A stretch of 64,000 bases of DNA from Chelydra serpentina (lineage: Eukaryota; Chordata; Testudines; Chelydridae), in assembly GCA_037349315.1 (NCBI GenBank), contig JBAIAC010000003.1:15066501-15130500 (forward strand). The letters run 5' to 3'. Numbering within the stretch: position 1 is the stretch's first letter; each line of letters opens with the position of its first letter. Of this stretch, positions 21,641 to 33,524 are shown one piece after another. The notes below the pieces were generated by a model, which worked only from the letters and a program-made list of their open reading frames with translations, had not been told where the DNA came from and searched no databases. The position numbers and the translations under genes were made by a program.

Positions 21641-22760
21641 AGTGGGTCAGGGCTGTAGGGTTATGGGGTGGGGAGGGGTTATGGGGTGGGTTGTGGAGTG
21701 GGTCGGGGCTGTAGAGTTATGGGGTGGGGAGGGGTTAGGGGGCAGGGAGGGGTTATGGGGTGGGTCAGGGCTGTACGGTTATGGGGCGGGGAGGAGTTAT
21801 GGGGTGGGTCAGGGCTGTAGGGTTATGGGATGGGTTGTGGAGTGGGTCGGGGCTGTAGGGTTATGGGGCGGGGAGGGGTTAGGGGGTGGGTCAGGGCTGT
21901 AGGGTTATGGGGTGGGTTGTGGGGTGGGTCGGGGCTGTAGGGTTATGGGGAGGGGAGGGGTTCTGGGGTGGGTCGGGGCTGTAGGGTTATGAGGAGGGGT
22001 TATGGGGTGAGTCATGCTGTAGGATTATGGGGAGGGGTTCTGGGGTGGGTCGGGGCTGTAGGGTTATGGGGCGGGGAGGGGTTATGGGGTGGGTCGGGGC
22101 TGTAGGGTTATGGGGCGGGGAGGGGTTATGGGGTGGGTCGGGGCTGTAGGGTTATGGGGCGGGGAGGGGTTATGGGGTGGGTCGGGGCTGTAGGGTTATG
22201 GGGCGGGGAGGGGTTATGGGGTGGGTCGGGGCTGTAGGGTTATAGGGTGAGGAGAAGTTATGGGGTGGGTCATGCTGTAGGGTTATAGGGTGAGGAGAAG
22301 TTATGGGGTGGGTCATGCTGTAGGGTTATGGGGCGGGGAGGGGTTATGGGGTGGGTCGGGGCTGTAGGGTTATAGGGTGAGGAGAAGTTATGGGGTGGGT
22401 CATGCTGTAGGGTTATGGGGCGAGGAGAAGTTATGGGGTGGGTCGGGGCTGTAGGGTTATGGGGCGGGGAGGGGTTCTGGGGTGGGTCGGGGCTGTAGGG
22501 TTATAGGGTGAGGAGAAGTTATGGGGTGGGTCGGGGCTGTAGGGTTATGGGGCGGGGAGGGGTTCTGGGGTGGGTCGGGGCTGTAGGGTTATAGGGTGAG
22601 GAGAAGTTATGGGGTGGGTCGGGGCTGTAGGATTATGGGGCGGGGAGGGGTTCTGGGGTGGGTCGGGGCTGTAGGGTTATAGGGTGAGGAGAAGTTATGG
22701 GGTGGGTCATGCTGTAGGGTTATGGGGTGGGGAGGGGTTATGGGGATGGGGCAGGGCTGT
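21640..22760. repeat. G-rich minisatellite, 44-bp unit, in the HOPX intron
   Basis: About 25 tandem units of 44 bp, clearest at 22060-22240, where the unit reads as CTGTAGGGTTATGGGGCGGG followed by a GAGGGG-TTATGGGGTGGG-TCGGGG block. Variants swap GGGGCGGGGAG for AGGGTGAGGAGAA and insert TTCTGGGG. Each unit has four or more runs of at least three G, so the plus strand could form G-quadruplexes. HOPX is transcribed from the other strand, so the G-rich strand is the template and the nascent transcript is C-rich. The array ends about 90 bp from the donor of the first HOPX coding exon. The TTATGGGG core resembles but is not the vertebrate telomere repeat. Confidence 0.9.
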
Positions 22761-22827
22761 CGTGGGGGGAGCAGGTTTCTGGGCCGGGGGGCAGGATGTG
22801 GGCACGGGGGCAGCGCTGCTCACTCAC

Positions 22828-23001
22828 CAGGGTCTCCTCTTCGGACAGTCCCGCCTCGGCCGCGATGAGGCACAGGGTGGTGGGGTCCGGGTGCTTGTTG
22901 ACCTTGCTGAAGTTATACTCCAGGATCTCCAGCTGCTCTGCCGTGGGGCCCATGGGCTGCTCGCTGGCCATTTCCTCGGCACCCAGGGCGCTGGCGAGGG
23001 G
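22828..23001 (-). CDS. HOPX: HOPX first coding exon (codons 1-48) with 30 nt of 5' UTR
   Basis: Read on the minus strand, the coding part runs from the ATG at 22971 to 22828 and gives 48 codons: MASEQPMGPTAEQLEILEYN, then a homeodomain helix 1-2 region containing NKHPDPTTLCLIAAEAGLSE and ending EETL. This matches the N-terminal two thirds of vertebrate HOPX, a small homeodomain protein that does not bind DNA but acts in the nucleus with serum response factor and chromatin regulators in heart, lung and stem-cell lineages (family knowledge). The exon ends CTG|gtgagtg, a consensus donor with gt at 22827-22826, after a complete codon (phase 0). Upstream, a pyrimidine run and ctcag (ag at 23003-23002) form an acceptor, so the exon probably starts at 23001, leaving 30 nt of UTR before the ATG. 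A second in-frame Met lies at codon 7, but codon 1 fits the family start and total length. The exon is GC-rich and lies beside a G-rich array on its intron side. Confidence 0.95.
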
Positions 23002-24179
23002 CTGAGGAGAGAGACCGGCGGGGAAGGGGGTTCTTGCCTGAGCCCAGAGCAGGCTGGGAGCCGTGTCCCCCCCTGCCCTGTGCTGCTGGGGCTCTGCCCT
23101 TGACACAGGGCTCCAGCCTGTCCCCCACAGCCGGCCAGCACCGCTGCCGCTCCGCCCATGCGGCGTGTGGTCTCTGGGGCCACCTGTGCCGTGACTGCGA
23201 CACTCTCAACAGCCAGGGGAGTCTCATGCTGGGCCTGTCCCAAACCGGGCTAATCTGGCCGAGTGAGATTCAGTGCGCTGGCTCGTTGGGCCCCCCCAGC
23301 AAAGCCCTTCACCATAGACAGGGGAGAAACAGCCGCCAAAGCCCCCTGCATGGAGTAACCGCCCCCAATGCACAGGACCAGCGGGCTGGTTAATGCGGGG
23401 CAGTCTGCACCCAGGGCAATGCTCAGTCCGCTACCTGCAAACCCTTCCCAGGCGCCATATCCTTGTCTATCCTGTTCCCCCTTGGGTTTGAGCAGAACCC
23501 TTCACCGGTAACGCCAGGGGCACAAAAGCAGCCGTTCCTTCCCCTGGCAGCTGGCCCAGCCCCGTCACCAGACGGCACAGAATAGCGGCCTGTGTGATTG
23601 CAACTGCTCAGCCCAGAGATTAGCAGAAAAACATAACTAGAATCTGGGAGAGTGGAAATCGGGGGAGAGCGCTGGCTAGTTCACATCGGCGTGTATCTTC
23701 CTGAGCTGTAAGAGCCCCGTGGAGCAGGAAATAACACCTCTCTCCGGGCCGAGTCTGTGCTCTGCTGGGCAAAGCTATTGGCCATGTTGACAGTTCCAGC
23801 AGCCTCCTGCAGGTCTGATTCCTGTTCACAACTTAAGGCGCTGGCATCGCTCGCTGGGGATGGTACAGGGATGTGCATGGCCCTGGGAAGACTAGAGAGG
23901 CTGCTAGTTATAGCACTGGGAGAGCTGGCCCTCTGGAGTCTGCAGTGCCCTGCAAGCCCTGGTGACAAATTAGCGCATTAGGGTAACCGCTAAGGAAATA
24001 AAATGCATCGTGCTGTTTTCTTGCTTCTCCCTGATGGTGGAAGAATGTCGGAGAGGGGTTTTTATGGAATGCTTTTTTCCTTGGGCGTATCAGCAATCGA
24101 GGGGCCTCCCCGCATGGCCGGACACCTCATAGAACCGCTGCACTGGAGTGTGCCCTATTGGCCATGGGAAATGGTTTCC
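23002..24179. other. HOPX upstream region, no exon recognised
   Basis: Begins with the acceptor of the first coding exon. The HOPX frame remains open upstream to an ATG at 23106, which matters only if this segment is retained. Otherwise nothing is recognised. Confidence 0.4.
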
Positions 24180-24585
24180 CTTCCCAGGAGAACTGGCCAG
24201 AGTTCAAAAGAAATTTCTGTCCCAAAACTGTCAGAAACGTCAAAATGTCGAAAATGTTCACGAACTGAAAAATCTGCATTTTGTTTCTGATTGGGTGAAT
24301 TGAAATGTTTCATTTTGGTTTTGACCTTTCTCTGAAAACTTTTTTTTTTTTAACTATAAATTAGTAAAAAGTTGAACCAAAGTCACTTTGAACTGAAAAT
24401 GGGATTTTTCATTTTGAAAATGTCAAAATGGGACATCTTTGACAATTATGATTTTCCCCCCAACTTTGTTTGAAAGTGGAAATGTGTCAAGCCTGCCCCT
24501 TTCTCAGGAGATGTTTGGGTTTTGACAAACTGGCATTTTTCCAACAAAAAAAGTTATGTGAAAAATTCCCACCCAGCTCTACATG
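24180..24585. repeat. AT-rich foldback repeat, AGAGCTGG family
   Basis: Has CAAAATGTCGAAAATGTTCA and GAAAATGTCAAAATGGGAC, ending CACCCAGCTCTACATGGG. Same composition and end as the repeat at 2851. Confidence 0.5.
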
Positions 24586-24805
24586 GGACATAATAATAGC
24601 AGGACAAGTTTTGCTCCCTCGGGGTCAGGGGAGGCTTTCCAACCACGAGGAAAGCAAACGCGGGGGGTGGGGGGGCTCTGTCGCTGTTTGGATGGGTGAG
24701 TGGGACAGGACGGGGGGTGGCGGCTGCGAATGCGAGGTGGTTTGTGTGAAGCCTGGCTGTGTATCAGTTCTCCTGCGGGAGCTGGTGTGTGTGTGACTGG
24801 AACTG

Positions 24806-24923
24806 AGGGTGACCAGACAGCAAGTGTGAAAATCAGGACAGGGGTGTGGGTAACAAGCGCCTATAAAGGCAAAGCCCCACATGTCAGGACTGTCCTTATA
24901 AGCACAGGCCAGCTGGTCACCCT
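24806..24923 (+). mobile_element. MITE, AGGGTGACCAGA family, copy C
   Basis: 118 bp with ends AGGGTGACCAGA and GCTGGTCACCCT. Flanks ACTGGAACTG (24796-24805) and ACTGGCGGTG (24924-24933) match at 7 of 10. The most diverged of the four copies. Confidence 0.82.
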
Positions 24924-24933
24924 ACTGGCGGTG

Positions 24934-27604
24934 GGGGTGGGGGAGGGGCTGCGTGGCTGGATTTTTGGGGGGAGCAGTGTGAGGTTTGGGGGAGATGGTG
25001 AAGACGGGGGCAGCACAGAGAGGTTGGAAAGCGGTGCACGAGAGCAGGAAGGCGCACATGGAGGACGGAGGCTTAGCCCATTTTCTTGACTAGAAAGTGT
25101 AGGCACAAAAGGATTCACGAACTAGCCATGCGTGACGCAGGGTTGGGATGCAGTGGGCCCAGCTGGCTCCCACCGCATCTATATTGAACAGTCCCCTCGT
25201 GCCCCCGCGCCATTATTTCTCCTGAAGGTCCATCCCCGGCATGTCCCAACACCTCCTGCTCTTTCCCTGGTGTAGTCCTGCTCCTTCCCCCACCCCCTGT
25301 TTGTTAGCATTGGTAACGGTGTATGGCCAACATACAGTCCTGTCCTGCAAAGATTTAAGAATATGAGGAACTTTACTCGCACAAGTAAAGCTCCATTCGA
25401 CTCAATTATTCACATGCTTAAGTCTTTGCAGATGCAGATCCTTAGCTTGCCAGCCCCTTAGCACAGGGACGCTCCAGTATTTAGTTTTTGGTCTGTTAAT
25501 TGTCATGTTCTCCTATGTCACTTCAACAAATGAGAAGGCCGGGGCAGATTCTACTGTCAGTCAAATCAGTGCATCTCCCCACACAGCCACGGTTTGTTCT
25601 CAGTGATCCCCACAAATACCAATCTCCAAGTGCTTTAATGTTCCACTGGACAGCTCCCGCTGGGCTCTCAGGGGGATGCACATCCATTCCCAAAGAGCCC
25701 AGCCTAGACAAGGAATGTAGTCCTCCAGGAAAGCATCAACTGAAGTGCAAGATTTTCCACACCTGAAATCACCTTGGGGAAACGTTACCCAATGAGCTTC
25801 CAGGGCAAGACATTTGCGTGGTGCCTAAACAACCCTGATGCAATTTTTGCACTGATTGTGGGAGTATTTCTTGTACGTGCTAAGACTGTGTTTCACAGTT
25901 TCATTGCTAGGGGATTCCTGTAGTATCTTGACACACTTCTCACTCTAAGGCTGAGCAGGTCACACTATTTCACATGGTTGTGGCATGTGTTCATACCCTG
26001 TTAGCGAACTGCAAAACAAACGTTTGTTTGCTAGCTCTCCAAAAGCATTCCTGTGTTCTCCTGGGTTACCGTTCTGTTTGTAGGCCCTAGTGCATTTCTA
26101 GGACACAGAGTTGGGGGAAATATTTCATGCAAAACCTTTGTTTGCGCGCGCACACACACAAAATGCAGATTCAGGTCAGCCAAAACAATTTGTGAATTCA
26201 GCAAATTGTTTTGGTTGAAATTTTTTTCCCTTGGAAAGGTTGAAACAGTTTGTTTCAGCAGTTCTGAAATGAAATGTTTTGACTTTTCATTTCAGAAAGG
26301 CAATTCGTATTGGGATGTCCCTTGGTCACTGGGCAGGTGACCTGCAAAGCGCTGACCTCTGCTACCACTCAGCAGAGGGGCAAAAACCTAATTTGTGCAC
26401 CCATCTACAAGCTGTTGCACAGGCTGAGGATGCAAAGGCCAACCAAGGCACAGGGCTATGGAAATGTGTCCCGGCAATGTGCTGTCATCCCAAGCAGTGC
26501 AGGCAGAGTTGTGTGACGCCTTAGTATTGCTCTCCAAGTCCCCCCAGAGAACAGCAGTAGAGCTCTTTACAAATGGAATAGCTTTTAGAGTCTTATCCTG
26601 CCCCTGTGTCTGGGACATCCCCCCGAGCCCCTCAAAAGCCATGTCTGCCCTTGGGCCTTACCCTGCCCTCGCCGTCATCCAGGGCACTGCCCCCAAATGT
26701 CCAATCAAACATAATGTCCAGCTCCCCTGGTTTCTCCCCTGGTTCTCTCCAGCTCTGTGGCTATAGCTGGACCCTATCTAGAAGCCGCATTGTAGCCTAA
26801 TGTTGGCGTGATGGTTTGGGGGCTCAGGGTAACAGCCAGGCTAGACAGGAAGGAAGAAGGAAGAGGGAACAGTCAAGTCAGAAGAACGTGCAGTCACCAG
26901 TGTGAGCCCCAGAGCTAGCGTGTTGAAATGGAAAAGAAGCATTCTGCTCCTCCGGTCGGAGAACAGGGAAGGACCGAGCTGTGGCAGGCTGCCCTTACAC
27001 ACATTGTGTTGCATTGTCTGGAATCTGTTTGTGTTCTGTTTCTAGGGATGACAGCAGTTTGTTAATGTGGCTGGCCTGGGTATGAAAAGGTGTTTGAATT
27101 GTGAGGATACGCCCAGTAGTAAGTGGGTCGCCCTGAGCGGACAGGTTGTGTGTGGTTTGATGGGCTGGGAACGCCCGCTTGCGAAGGGCCGAGAGGGGAA
27201 GTGGTTTGCCCAGGTGTCCTGCCTGGCTCTGGGTTTTGTACCTGGGGACTCGGAACCCTCCCTCGCGCCGTCTTTACTGCATTGGGCTTCCTGGTGGCAG
27301 AGAGGAACGTCGTGGGGCCTGCGCAATGGTGACGGAGCTAGAGCTGAACACCATGCGTGCCCTGAGCGCCGGGGCAGAGCCGCAGGAGCTGAACTGCCCG
27401 AGACAGCCACGGATCAGCAGGGCCTGGTGGGGTGGGTGTTGCTGGGCCAGAGCAGCCCGGCTGAGGAGCTGCCTCCTAGCGCCCGCTTGATCAGCACTGG
27501 GCCTAATGGGATCTGCGCGTGAGCTCTTAGGTGGATGTAAATAGAGCTGTGGGCCCTCAACAAGCAGGACACCTAATACCTGGGACTGTGGGGTGCACCA
27601 TACG
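24934..27604. other. Mostly single-copy, no gene seen
   Basis: Apart from the AT-rich fragment at 26160 no repeat or exon is recognised. Confidence 0.35.
26160..26315. repeat. AT-rich foldback repeat fragment
   Basis: Inverted GTTGAAACAGTTTGTTTCAG and TGAAATGAAATGTTTTGACT, a partial member of the AT-rich family. Confidence 0.4.
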
Positions 27605-28135
27605 CCTGATCATAGACCCACAGGGTTAGGAGGGACCGCCAGGATTAGTCTAACCCCCTGCCAAGATCCAAGATTTGTTGTGTCTAAACCATCCAGGACA
27701 GGTGGCTCTGTCCAGCCTCCTGTAGAAAACCTCCAGGGAAGAAGCTGCCGTGAACTCCCTAACCGTCTGTTCCATTGTCCTACTGGTCTGACAGTTAGGA
27801 AGTTTTTCCTGAGCTTTAATCTAAATCTGCTGTGTGGTAGTTTGAACCCATTGCCACTTGCCCTGTCGTCTGTGGCCAGAGAGAACAACTTTTCTCCATC
27901 TTTTTTTAAGGCAGCAGTTCAAGTATCTGAAGACCACTATCATATCCCCCCCTTAATCTCCTCTTGTCCAAACTAAACACACCCAGTTCCTTCAGCCTTT
28001 GCTCATATGGCTTTCACTGCATTCCTTTGATCATCTTTGTCGCCCACCTCTGGATCCTTTCCAGTTTCTCCACATCCTTTCTAGACACTGATGACCAGAA
28101 TTGGACAGCTCGGGTTGTGCCCATTTTATTGCGGG
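27605..28135 (-). mobile_element. Older CR1 LINE 3' fragment
   Basis: The plus strand starts CATAGACCCACAGGGTTAGG, then has AGTCTAACCCCCTGCC and CTCATATGGCTTTCACTGCA, the complement of a CR1 3' end distinct from the turtle-type copies above. It is well diverged. Confidence 0.72.
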
Positions 28136-31100
28136 TCACTATATAGTGATTGTGTTTTTCCCAAATAAAAGGTGTGCGCAGTTCCTTGTTCCCAAGGACT
28201 CTGAGTGCTGGGAAAGAACTACCTGCAATGATGACCAGGGAATTTAAAAGTTCAGTTCCTGACAGATGGGCATGGCTAAGGTTTTAAGGGGGAGGGGGCG
28301 GCTAGAGCCACATGTTTCTAGAAAGGTGCCCATGGCATCGCATTGGAGCTGGCCTGGATTAGTGCCATGGACTGACTGCCCCACTAGCTGTGGGCAAATG
28401 GTCTTCAGGCACAGGTGACCTTGTGGAGATGGAAATTCCACTCTTCCCATTCCTACTCCCCTGCTCCAAAACACAACTAAGATCTGGCTTGAACTTGCTG
28501 TGAAAAGGCAGCAAATTCTGACTTCAGAATCAAACCTTATGTCCTGCTTTGTCGGCAGTGATTGCTGGGAATATTGGCCTCTCTCAGGAGCCCCCTGCAG
28601 CAGCTGTGTTTTCATGTCCCAGCAGGACTTGGTACAATCCCCCAGGCCCACAAACCAGGGCGGTGTTCTCAAGGCTGACAGTCATAGTCTCCAAAGTGCC
28701 GAGGTCTTATCAAAAGCCGATGGGACTTTGACTCATTTCTGAAACCGGGGCCAATGCTCGGAAGTCACAGAGGGGCTTTTGAAATGTTACTGTCTGTCTC
28801 AAAGCCCTTTGAGCTTTCTGCTGCCAACACCCTGTCTGGAAACTCCTGTTCGAGCCACTTCTGCAGAAGGCGGTGAAATCATTTGCCAGTGAAATCGTTG
28901 TTTGGCAATATGGAAAGTGGTTATAAATAGGACGGTGCCCAGCATCACATGACTCCTTGGTTGAACCCTGACGGTAAAATGCCTTGCTCCAGCACCGAGC
29001 TCTTTCCCTGTGTCCGAGAACGCGGCAGAACAGTAACACCCCCCGTGGCTCTGGGATGTCCCGGGGTGTGACGTGGGTGGCACCAGCTGATTTCTCCTCG
29101 TTACGAAACAAACGAATGACCAACCGGAGAGTAATAGCACATCGTCGCTTGTGCAAACGTAATTACTGCCACACCCTCATTTGGTCACAAACGAAACGAG
29201 CAGCCTGCTTCTCAAACCTTCGCCTGCGTCCTCCAGCCCCCAGCCCCAGGAGAGCCAGCGTCCTCCTGCCTGATCAGCAAGGCGGAGTACTCTGCCCAGA
29301 AATCTGAGTGACTCCACCAGAGCCCGCAGTCGAGACACAGTGGGTTTGCCTACCCAGCACTGGGGAGGCACCACGTGCAGACTTACCCGAGCCGGGTTGG
29401 ATCGAGCTCGCGCCAAGCGGCGAGAGCCGTGAAGCTGTGGCAGCAGGGCAGCGGCACGGCAAGCCCCATTCGGGACTTGGGTGTGTACTTGAGCCGCTCG
29501 CCTTAGCTCAACGGTAGCTCAGGCACGGTCTGTGTGGACGTGCTGCTGTCACACCTCCTGACGGGTGCAGACACAGACCCGCTGCGGCTTTGACAGGCCC
29601 CAAACTGGAAACCTAAATCTGGATGTAGGCACCTTAATGAAAAGAGCCTGATTTTCAGAGGTGCTGAGCCGATGCCGATTGGTAGGTTAAACAAACAGCC
29701 CGAGGTGGCCCCTGCCCAGCAGAGGCTGAAATTTAGGCTGGCGAGGAAAGGACAACCCGGCTGATCGTAACTGCCTTGCGGGGGATAGAAGGCAATAAAT
29801 GGTCCTGCGGGTACCTGAGCGCTGGATTTGCCAGGTTGGCTGAGTCCTTCCCGATGCCTGGAATTGTCTCACTGGCCACTGGGGTAGTTTGCCGAAGGCC
29901 AGTTCCCTGCCTGCCATCCGGCGAGGGAGCGCGCGGCAAACCCCGGTGCTTCCGGCTGAACTGGAAGGAGCAGGGAAGAGTGAATTCCGGCCCCGACCTG
30001 GAGTTGATGTCCCGGGCGCTCGGGGAAAGGGGCAGGCTCTCCAAAGAAGCTGGTGCTGGCCATGCTAGGCCAGCGTGGGCTCCCCTGGTGAGGGAGCAGC
30101 CCCCAGTGACCCCTGCACCTACAGTCATTGCCCCAGGCACTCTGGCCTGGAGCCTCAGCCCAGAAGCCACCACAGGGCTACAAAGCGGATCATGTAACGG
30201 TCTTCATGGGCGTTCCCCTGATCTAGAGGAATCACCGCCTCTCCACCATCTCCGTCGTGTGGGGTGGGGAGCAGGGGGCAACATGTCCCCTCCTAGACGC
30301 CAGGCACCTGTCTAAGCGCCTGTATAGCTATACAGGCCCCAGTCCCATTCGGTCTGAGCACTCATGCTGCTCAATGCATTTGCCCTCTCACCACCCCACG
30401 GGGCAGGGCCCCACTGTTGGCCTCATTGCACAGGTGGGAGCTGGAACATGGGGGGGAGTAAGTGACGTGATTGGGGCTCCAGGGAGTCTGGGGCAGAGCA
30501 GGGGCTGACCCAGGCCTTTGCATCCCTCTTTCCTCTGCCACCAGCCGTTTGGAAATGTCCGTCTGTCTCTCTGCCCCATCGTCAGACCTGCTCCAAACCC
30601 AGGTATTTCTGCCTGTAATTCACCCCTCGCTCTGCTGTTCTGCAGCTTGGTGGGGTGTGGGCACGGAGGACCCCACCCAAAGGAAAGCTGCCGGGCCTCG
30701 CCATACAACGGAGTCCTCCCCCAGGTCAGGTCTCTGGCCGCCCACTACTGGTTTCCGTGTAGCACAGCTGTCTAGTATCTGCTTGGGCAAGTCCCCGCTG
30801 GGCAGGCAGGGCGGGCTAGACGGGTGTGCCCTGCGCATGTGTCAGCTCCGAGCACGGCCTGGCCTGTTTGGAGGCAGATCTGAGTACACAGGATGTGTTT
30901 TCCTCCAGCCCCACCCGCTCCCGTCTCTACTCTCATGTCCTCCCTATTGCCCCTCTCTCCTCAGCTTCCTCTCTTGCCAGACCCTGGGCCTGGAACGCCG
31001 CCCGCCCCTCCTGCTCGGGCTTCACATCCCGCCCATGACTAATCTCACTGCTTCAGGCTGGGCCTTCATCCGGGCCCAGCACCTCGGCCCTGGGGGGTCT

Positions 31101-32164
31101 GGAGCCGGAACTGAAGTGCAGCGCTAGGGTCTGGTGTGGGGGTGCAAGCTCCCTCGGCAGGGCTGGGGCCGGCTGTGATAGGCTGAGAGCCCTGGGCGCG
31201 CTGACACAACTCAGTAAACAGTCCTTCTGTAAAATGTGTTAATTTTCTGCATGCACATTTGCATATGAAATGTAACCCGTGCATGGTCTAGCCGCAGACC
31301 TGAATCCGGAGGGCTGTGCAGTGCAGCGTGGGTGCATTAGCAGGGCTGTGAGATCAGAGACCCGGGTTTATAATGCAGTGTGGATGCTCAGGCTTGGGCT
31401 TGGAAACTCTGCATCCCCACGGCTGGGTCCCCCAGACCCGTGCTTAGTGTGCAGTGTGCACATAGGCTATCGAGCCCTCAAATGGCTCGTGTCCTGGTCT
31501 CTGCTGTGGGGTAAGTTATTTCCCTGGCGTACGCGTGTTCTGTGCCACCCACAGTGGCTGGGGCTACCTGAGGCGTCCCCGAAATTCTCCCCATTGCTCC
31601 AGTGCTGACTTAGCGCCATCAGTGCTAGCAAAGGTGGGCGCACTAATGCAGATGCCCAGAGGTCTGTGCCCTAGCCCCAAGGCCATGTTACTGACTTGTG
31701 CCTCACAAGACTGTAGAGTAAGGGAACTAAAACTGCACTAGTAAAATGCTGTCCAGCTCTCCGAGTATTTGACTAGAGACGCCGGTGACACCGGCCAGAA
31801 ACCGGATGAGTGCACCGAAGAATACAGATTTCATTGGCACTTCATTAGCGTGAGCTGAATAACTCTCTCAAGTCTTTCACTCAGCTGTACTGTAGTCAGC
31901 CTAAACTCCCCCTAATAAATACCTTGTGTGCAGAGCCGAGAAGAATTGTCACTCCAGTGACCAGCACAAAGCGACTCTTCTGTAACTCAGTAATGGCCGA
32001 AGCATCACAGCCCAGGTGTCACTGAGTAAGTCCTGGGGTGAGTCAGTGCCATTGTAAGTGCTAAGGTGGCGTTTCCATTTCCAATGGGACAGATCATCAT
32101 GATTTAAAATCTTGCAGAAATTTGGGCAAATGCAAATGTTATTCCACTGTTTGCATAACACTCC
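28136..32164. other. Mostly single-copy, no gene supported
   Basis: Contains open frames up to 218 codons (30471-31127) in GC-rich sequence, without family resemblance. Not called as genes. Confidence 0.35.
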
Positions 32165-32590
32165 ATTGTTTCGTTTGCTGAATTTTCAGCAGATTTGCTT
32201 AAAACAGTCGTTTTTGCTTTTAAAACTGATACGTGTTCAAAACATTTTTTTAAAGGTCAATACCATTTTTTGATTTGGGGATAAAACATTCCTGCATGAT
32301 GAGGCTGATGGATCAAAATCAGCAATTAAAAATCCCCACAAAACAAAACTGAGAAAAGAAAATTAAAAAACAGTCAATAGAACAAACAGGCTAAATATTT
32401 TCATGTAAAGTTTCTCATCTAAAGTTTCTTTTTTTCCCCCCAAAAATGGAACCTTTTTGAGGAAAATGTTTTTGTGGAAAATCCCCTAGCAGGGCTGGGG
32501 AGCGGGGAGATAAAGGGCCAAATTTTAACACATTTTTTTTTGTTTTGAGAAATTTTGACCAGGTGGAATTTTCAGACACCTCCTAAACAG
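32165..32590. repeat. AT-rich foldback repeat fragment
   Basis: AT-rich stretch with TTTTGTGGAAAATCCCCTAG and TAGCAGGGCTGGGGAGC. Likely the same family, diverged. Confidence 0.4.
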
Positions 32591-33524
32591 TCAGAAACGT
32601 TCGCCTGTGAGTCAGGAAGGACGGCGGTGTTGCCAGCATGGAGGGACAAGCGCTGAGGTCCTTGTACAGGGCTGGGGCCTCCACAGGTGTCAAGCAGCAT
32701 AGCTCCATTGACGACAGAATTCAAGGGAGGGGGGGGCCGCTGACGCCATGAAACTCCACCTGCCGAGGAGCTGGCCAAGGACTCCAATGGAGCGACACCG
32801 GTTTACTCCAGCTGGGGATCAGACCTATTGAATCCAATGGAACTACACGGATTTACACCAGCTGATGATTGGGTCCTCCAGCTGTTTGCATCCACAAGGG
32901 CTGCATGACAAATGAGTAAGAATTGTGCTCTGAGATCTTCGTCCCATGGCTACAGGAACGTTGGGGCACAATGGGGCACGGACTGGCACTGGGGCACGGA
33001 CTGGCACACGCAAAACCATTTCTCACGGAGGTGAAACATTGCTGTTTGTCCTTCCACTATGGGCCACGTGAGAGACGCTCAGCACGGGCTGACCCCACAA
33101 CTCCCAGCAAAGTGCAGGGGAGCTGACGGTGCGGAGAGACAGGCGCCAGCAGTGTGGGGTTGGCCCCTATGTTCCCAGCTTAGCGCTCTGTGTAAGGGCT
33201 GGTCTACGCTGGCAACGCTAAACATGCCTTGTGTGGTCGCGGCACAGCTCTAAAAAACCCACCTCCACGAGGGGCGTAAATTGGACTAGCCCTGAGGCTT
33301 TGCTCTGTAATGCAGGAGTAATAAGAGTTCTGAGGCACTTTCCCAGCGCACCACGTACCTGTCTTGTCATGTGCACTCCGGCTGCAAAGCCAGCAAATTT
33401 ACACCCGGACCTGAATGAACCTACCGCCCTCGCCATCCTGGCTATAGCGAGAGCCACAAAACACTAGGGGCTGGATCCTCAGCTGCTGCAAATCAGCAGG
33501 GCTCCCTGATTTAAAATAGTCTGA

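Larger units (their letters stand above)
14492..22827 (-). other. HOPX: HOPX intron
   Basis: The 8.3-kb intron between the two coding exons, with GT-AG ends in the HOPX direction (22827-22826 and 14491-14490). It holds the MITE at 15346, the hAT-like element at 15911, two oppositely oriented SINEs, a TG microsatellite and the G-rich array. 16214-17130 and 18323-20690 show no other exon or repeat that I can name. Confidence 0.9.

Noticed and set aside
21630..21902. Open frames of Gly/Trp-rich repeats (MGWGGVMGW...)
   Set aside because: They are translations of the G-rich minisatellite and continue only because the repeat lacks stops in that frame.
21640..22760. Interstitial telomere repeat
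   Set aside because: Units contain TTATGGGG and occasional TTAGGGGG, but the period is 44 bp and TTAGGG is not repeated.
22738..23106. 122-codon minus-strand frame taken as one uninterrupted gene
   Set aside because: Only 22828-22971 matches HOPX. The sequence after the donor at 22827 is intron, and that before 23001 is upstream intron.
30471..31127. Plus-strand open frame of 218 codons
   Set aside because: No recognisable domain, low-complexity GC-rich sequence, overlapping open frames in other phases.
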